Below are positions 7,690-10,327 of a stretch of 10,327 nucleotides of DNA, one piece after another. A model generated the notes under the pieces. The model worked only from the letters and a program-made list of their open reading frames with translations, did no database searches and was not told the DNA's origin. The position numbers and the translations under genes were made by a program. Every line of letters begins with the position of its first letter. Position 1 is the first letter of the stretch. Origin of the DNA: Hemicentrotus pulcherrimus (Eukaryota; Echinodermata; Echinoidea; Camarodonta; Strongylocentrotidae); assembly GCA_003118195.1 (NCBI GenBank), contig BEXV01000978.1, positions 37,815 to 48,141 on the forward strand. The letters run 5' to 3'.

Positions 7690-8435
7690 GCATGGTCATA
7701 ATTCGTAGTAAAAATTGTTCTTTCTAAGGCAACATCATAACCATGATTTATTACAATTTTACAGTCATAAATCGTGGTTCTTTTTTATGAGTGCTTAAAC
7801 ATTAATATCTGTGTCGAAGTTATCTGTATCCTGGTTCAATATGAAAACGATACAAAAATTAATGATCATGAAGAAAGTACAGCTCTAATGTATCCTTGTC
7901 TAAACTTCCCACTTGGTTATAGTCTAAAAGATAAGCTATAAGTTTCATATATACTTACAATTCATTTTCTCTTTCACTAAAAGAAAGATTTTAAAAAAAT
8001 CTCTATTCAAGTAAGGACCCGAATCAGCTCGTCTGATACAATGAAAATCAGACTAGATTTAATAGGTTTACAATTTAATAATTTCATAAAGAGTAGCACG
8101 ATTGTGTCAAGGAACCAGTTTCGCTACCTTTCCTCTATTTTGTTTTGTTTTTAAGGTAGAGAAGAAGAAAAGTGGTTTAAAAATGGAGCCAAGAATTGCG
8201 CTCCTCGTTTCCCTGTTGTCATATTCAAAGAATGTATACAATCTTAGTCTGTATCCTTTTGTATTATTGATGGGGAAAGGCGTCGTTAATACTATGATTA
8301 TGCATCTTTGACGTCATTACATCCCATCATGCAACCTTGGAAGAAGCCTATCCTTACTTTGTAATTTCCTGTAATCCAGACGTCATTGCTGTCTGAGATT
8401 TTTTCCCCATTCTGGTAGATTTATTAACATGGACT
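7690..8435. other. AT-rich stretch with no supported gene
   Basis: I see no recognisable gene, RNA or repeat array here. The plus-strand open frame at 8102-8311 has no familiar motif. If the LINE relic that follows was once full length, its 5' endonuclease part would be expected in this region, but I could not find endonuclease motifs before about 8440. The relic is therefore 5'-truncated or too decayed to see. Confidence 0.5.
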
Positions 8436-8439
8436 GCCA

Positions 8440-8610
8440 GATATCCGTGTTATATTTCGCATGTTTCAATAAGAATGGGGATTGTAGCACAATTGATTAT
8501 GCTATTGTTTCTCATGAATTGTTTTAAAACTTCCAGGTTGACTTGTTTGATAAGTGTTCATTGTCCTATTGTTATGACTTTGCAATCAAATCATACACAC
8601 AACCAAGAAA
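8440..8610 (+). pseudogene. LINE endonuclease domain, C-terminal remnant
   Basis: One frame from 8468 reads NKNGDCSTIDYAIVSHELF, then a stop (TAA, 8525-8527), then NFQVDLFDKCSLS. This is the usual end of the AP-like endonuclease in this LINE group, where C-x-N-x-x-G-x-STIDY-x-I-x-S is followed after ~20 residues by an Ser-Asp-His motif. The stop sits where a Gln (CAA) would need only one base change. The expected Ser-Asp-His, which contains catalytic residues, appears here as Ser-Tyr-Cys. If my alignment is right, the domain was inactive even apart from the stop. Upstream, YFACF at about 8452-8466 belongs to the same domain; earlier parts are not recognisable. Confidence 0.75.
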
Positions 8611-8640
8611 TGCATGATGTTAATACCATTTTGTGACTCG

Positions 8641-9169
8641 TCTAAGCCCAGGTATATGTCTTTTAAGTGGGATCGTGAAAATGCAAATGAATAAATACTC
8701 TGATAGGCTGCACAGATTAACCTTACAATTGTCAGGAATTATGGAAAATATTTATGGAAATGTAAGTCAGGAATTGGAAGATCATTGCTACTCTGAGATC
8801 TGTAACTCTTTTTTACAGGCTGCACAAGATATTGGTGTGTGTGTAAGTGGAAACAGTCAAAGACAGCAAGGAGTCATAAAGAACAACATAATGTGAGTTC
8901 GGCATCACAATTATGGTTTGATGCCGATTGTGAAGCTGCCCGTAAATCTTAATTCAAGGAATAGGCTAAGCAGGAAAATTCAGCTAGGTAGAAGATAAGA
9001 TGTTCAAGTAACAGATATAGATGTTTTACAAAGTGACTTTCTTTTGGCAAGTAAGAAATATAAAAAAAATGCTAAGGTACAAAAGGAGGAAGTATGGTAA
9101 AGACTTTAGTGCCTCTTTACGGTCCTTGAAAAATACAAGGAAACCTTAAAGCCTTTTGGAATTTTATTA
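8641..9169 (+). pseudogene. LINE linker region between endonuclease and RT, broken
   Basis: The trace starts with RYMSFKWDRENANE (8650-8688), a signature that follows the endonuclease in this LINE family. It then shifts frame into YSDRLHRLTLQLSG and SQELEDHCYSEICNSFLQAA (8696-8833). It shifts again to QLWFDADCEAARK (8908-8946), the conserved W-F-D-x-x-C of the linker, and hits a stop at 8950-8952. Later pieces, SDFLLASKKYKKNAKVQKEE, KYGKDFSASLRSLKN (9090-9134) and KAFWNFIK (9148-9171), are each in different frames. The region binds RNA or bridges the domains in the intact protein by family knowledge; here it is scrambled by at least five frame changes. Confidence 0.85.
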
Positions 9170-10327
9170 AACAGTAATAGTCGTCAAACTAAAAGTGCAG
9201 TTAATGTTTCTTTGGGTGATCTTGTACAGCATTTTAAATCTCTAGGAAATGTATGTAAATCAGAGGATAATTTAGAGGAAAGGATACCTTTGGATGCTGA
9301 TAATGTTACGATACAAAATGATGGTTTGAATGAACCTATCACATTAGAAGAGGTTGAATTAATGGTTAATAAATTGAAAAATGCCAAAGCTTGCGATAAA
9401 GATTTGATCAGAAATGAATTTTTGAGAAGTTGCCCCTTAGAAATGCGTAGGGTTATTATTGTTGATTTGTTCAATATTGTTTTAGATAGTGGAATCGTTC
9501 CCTCTGAATGGTGTATAGGAGTGATTATCCCAATTTTTAAGAATAAAGGTGAAAACACAAATCCAGATAATTATCGTGGAATTACCTTGTTAAGTTGCCT
9601 TGGTAAACTGTTTACCTCAGTCTTGAATAAAAGGATTTCTAGCTTTCTTGATAGTAATCGTATGCTAGGTGAGGAACAAGCTGGGTTTCGTTCAACATAT
9701 TCAACCATTGATCATGTGTTTGTTTTGAAGACTATTATCGATTTTTACCTACAGAAAAGGAAACGCTTATATTGTACTTTATAGATTATAAAAAAGCGTT
9801 TGATTTAATTGATAGAAAGTTTTTGTGGTTTAAATTCTTAAAAATAGGTGTAAATGGCAAAGTCCTAAATGTTGTTAAAAGCTTGTACAAACGTGCAAAG
9901 TTCTGTATTTCTGTCAACGGCGCAATGTCTGATTTTTTTCTCGTGTAACGTAGGAGTTAGGCAAGGTGAAAACCTTTCGCCATTGCTGTTTGCTGTTTAT
10001 TTAAATGACTTTCAAGAGCATATTGCCAAAATCTATCTTGGCTTGAAAATGTTAAATGAAAAAATACAAAATACCTTACAAGGTGACGAATTAGATCTTT
10101 TTTTTAAAGTTCTCTTGTTTATTGTACGCTGATGACACGATCATTTTGGCAGATAGCGCTGAATGAGGTACAAGGATATTATAATACATGACACCTAACA
10201 GTCAATGCGAGTGAAACTAAAATAATGATTTTTTCCAGAGGGAAAGTTAGGAAGATACCAAATTTTACGTATGGCCATGCAAAAATAGATGTGGTATATG
10301 ATTTTGCTTATCTCGGAGTACAGTTTA
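9170..10327 (+). pseudogene. LINE reverse transcriptase domain, frameshifted, 3' truncated by window
   Basis: The first frame (9170-9778) holds a helix-rich start (EEVELMVNKLKNAKACDKD), then NYRGITLLSCLGK at 9569-9607 and EEQAGFRSTYSTIDHVF. A one-base loss at a T run (9778-9780) moves the trace to IDYKKAFDLIDRKFLW (motif A, with its catalytic Asp). A T-run gain (about 9934-9939) returns it to the first frame for NVGVRQGENLSPLLF (motif B). A T8 run (about 10098-10105) shifts it again to LLYADDTIILADSAE (motif C, YADD at 10125-10136). From 10159 a last frame gives LNEVQGYYNT, a TGA at 10189-10191 where Trp is expected, then HLTVNASETKIMIFSRG and FAYLGVQF at the window edge. All polymerase catalytic residues I can see are preserved, but the frame is not. 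Confidence 0.93.

Larger units (their letters stand above)
8440..10327 (+). mobile_element. Decayed LINE (non-LTR retrotransposon), partial
   Basis: A sense-strand relic of one LINE ORF2 runs from about 8440 to the window end, and the 3' part lies beyond the window. The order is right for an AP-endonuclease LINE: the endonuclease C-terminal end (about 8440-8600), a linker with the FKWD and WFDADC signatures (8641-9169), then reverse transcriptase (from about 9170). Such proteins nick target DNA and copy the element's RNA at the nick. The coding trace switches frame many times and contains internal stops, so this copy is dead as written. The overall style resembles jockey/I/CR1-type elements, but the clade cannot be fixed without a tree. 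No target duplication, 3' tail or 5' UTR is visible. Confidence 0.92.

Noticed and set aside
8102..8311. 69-aa plus-strand open frame
   Set aside because: Short, without motif, and not in line with the LINE coding trace that starts further downstream.
9184..9558. 124-aa minus-strand open frame
   Set aside because: It is antisense to the reverse transcriptase coding trace and is a shadow frame.

Overview
This window looks like repeat-rich, non-genic DNA from an animal, probably an invertebrate. The reasons are its AT-rich sequence, simple-sequence and minisatellite arrays, poly-C runs, a fragment resembling a hAT transposon end, and the remains of a LINE retrotransposon. There is no prokaryotic operon structure and no intact protein-coding gene. 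The species cannot be named from the sequence; a marine invertebrate is only a guess from the style of the repeats.

Layout. Positions 1-2407 and 3500-5907 are two copies of the same ~2.4 kb segment in direct orientation, with a period of ~3500 bp. The copies differ at 15 places in their first ~322 bases; I saw no difference in the following ~2085 bases. The homology of the first copy stops exactly at a single N (2408). This makes an assembly join or false duplication at least as likely as a real tandem duplication. Each copy holds, in order: a hAT-like terminal motif, a short run of near-palindromic ~30-bp units, a degenerate ~23-bp minisatellite of about 20 units, a smaller cluster of the same motif, two GAT/GAC microsatellite tracts, and a ~200-bp segment with inverted arms. 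A diverged third copy of that last segment lies at 5944-6090. The 1.1 kb between the copies (2409-3499) holds only poly-C runs and short repeats.

From 5908 to about 8430 the sequence is mostly featureless and AT-rich. Exceptions are an imperfect ~120-bp direct repeat pair (6931-7183) and a GC-richer block (about 7237-7480). On the minus strand that block is open and protein-like and could be an exon of an unrecognised gene. A second single N lies at 7641.

From about 8440 to the window end is the relic of one sense-strand LINE of the AP-endonuclease class. Visible parts are the end of the endonuclease domain, the linker (with FKWD and WFDADC signatures) and most of the reverse transcriptase (motif A IDYKKAFD, motif B GVRQGENLSP, motif C YADD). 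It is interrupted by many frameshifts and stops, so this copy cannot encode a working protein. Nothing in the window points to genes acting together; the elements are independent repeats. I found no convincing new biological system. The points most worth checking are the duplication with its N-coincident boundary, its mosaic divergence, and the unidentified candidate exon.
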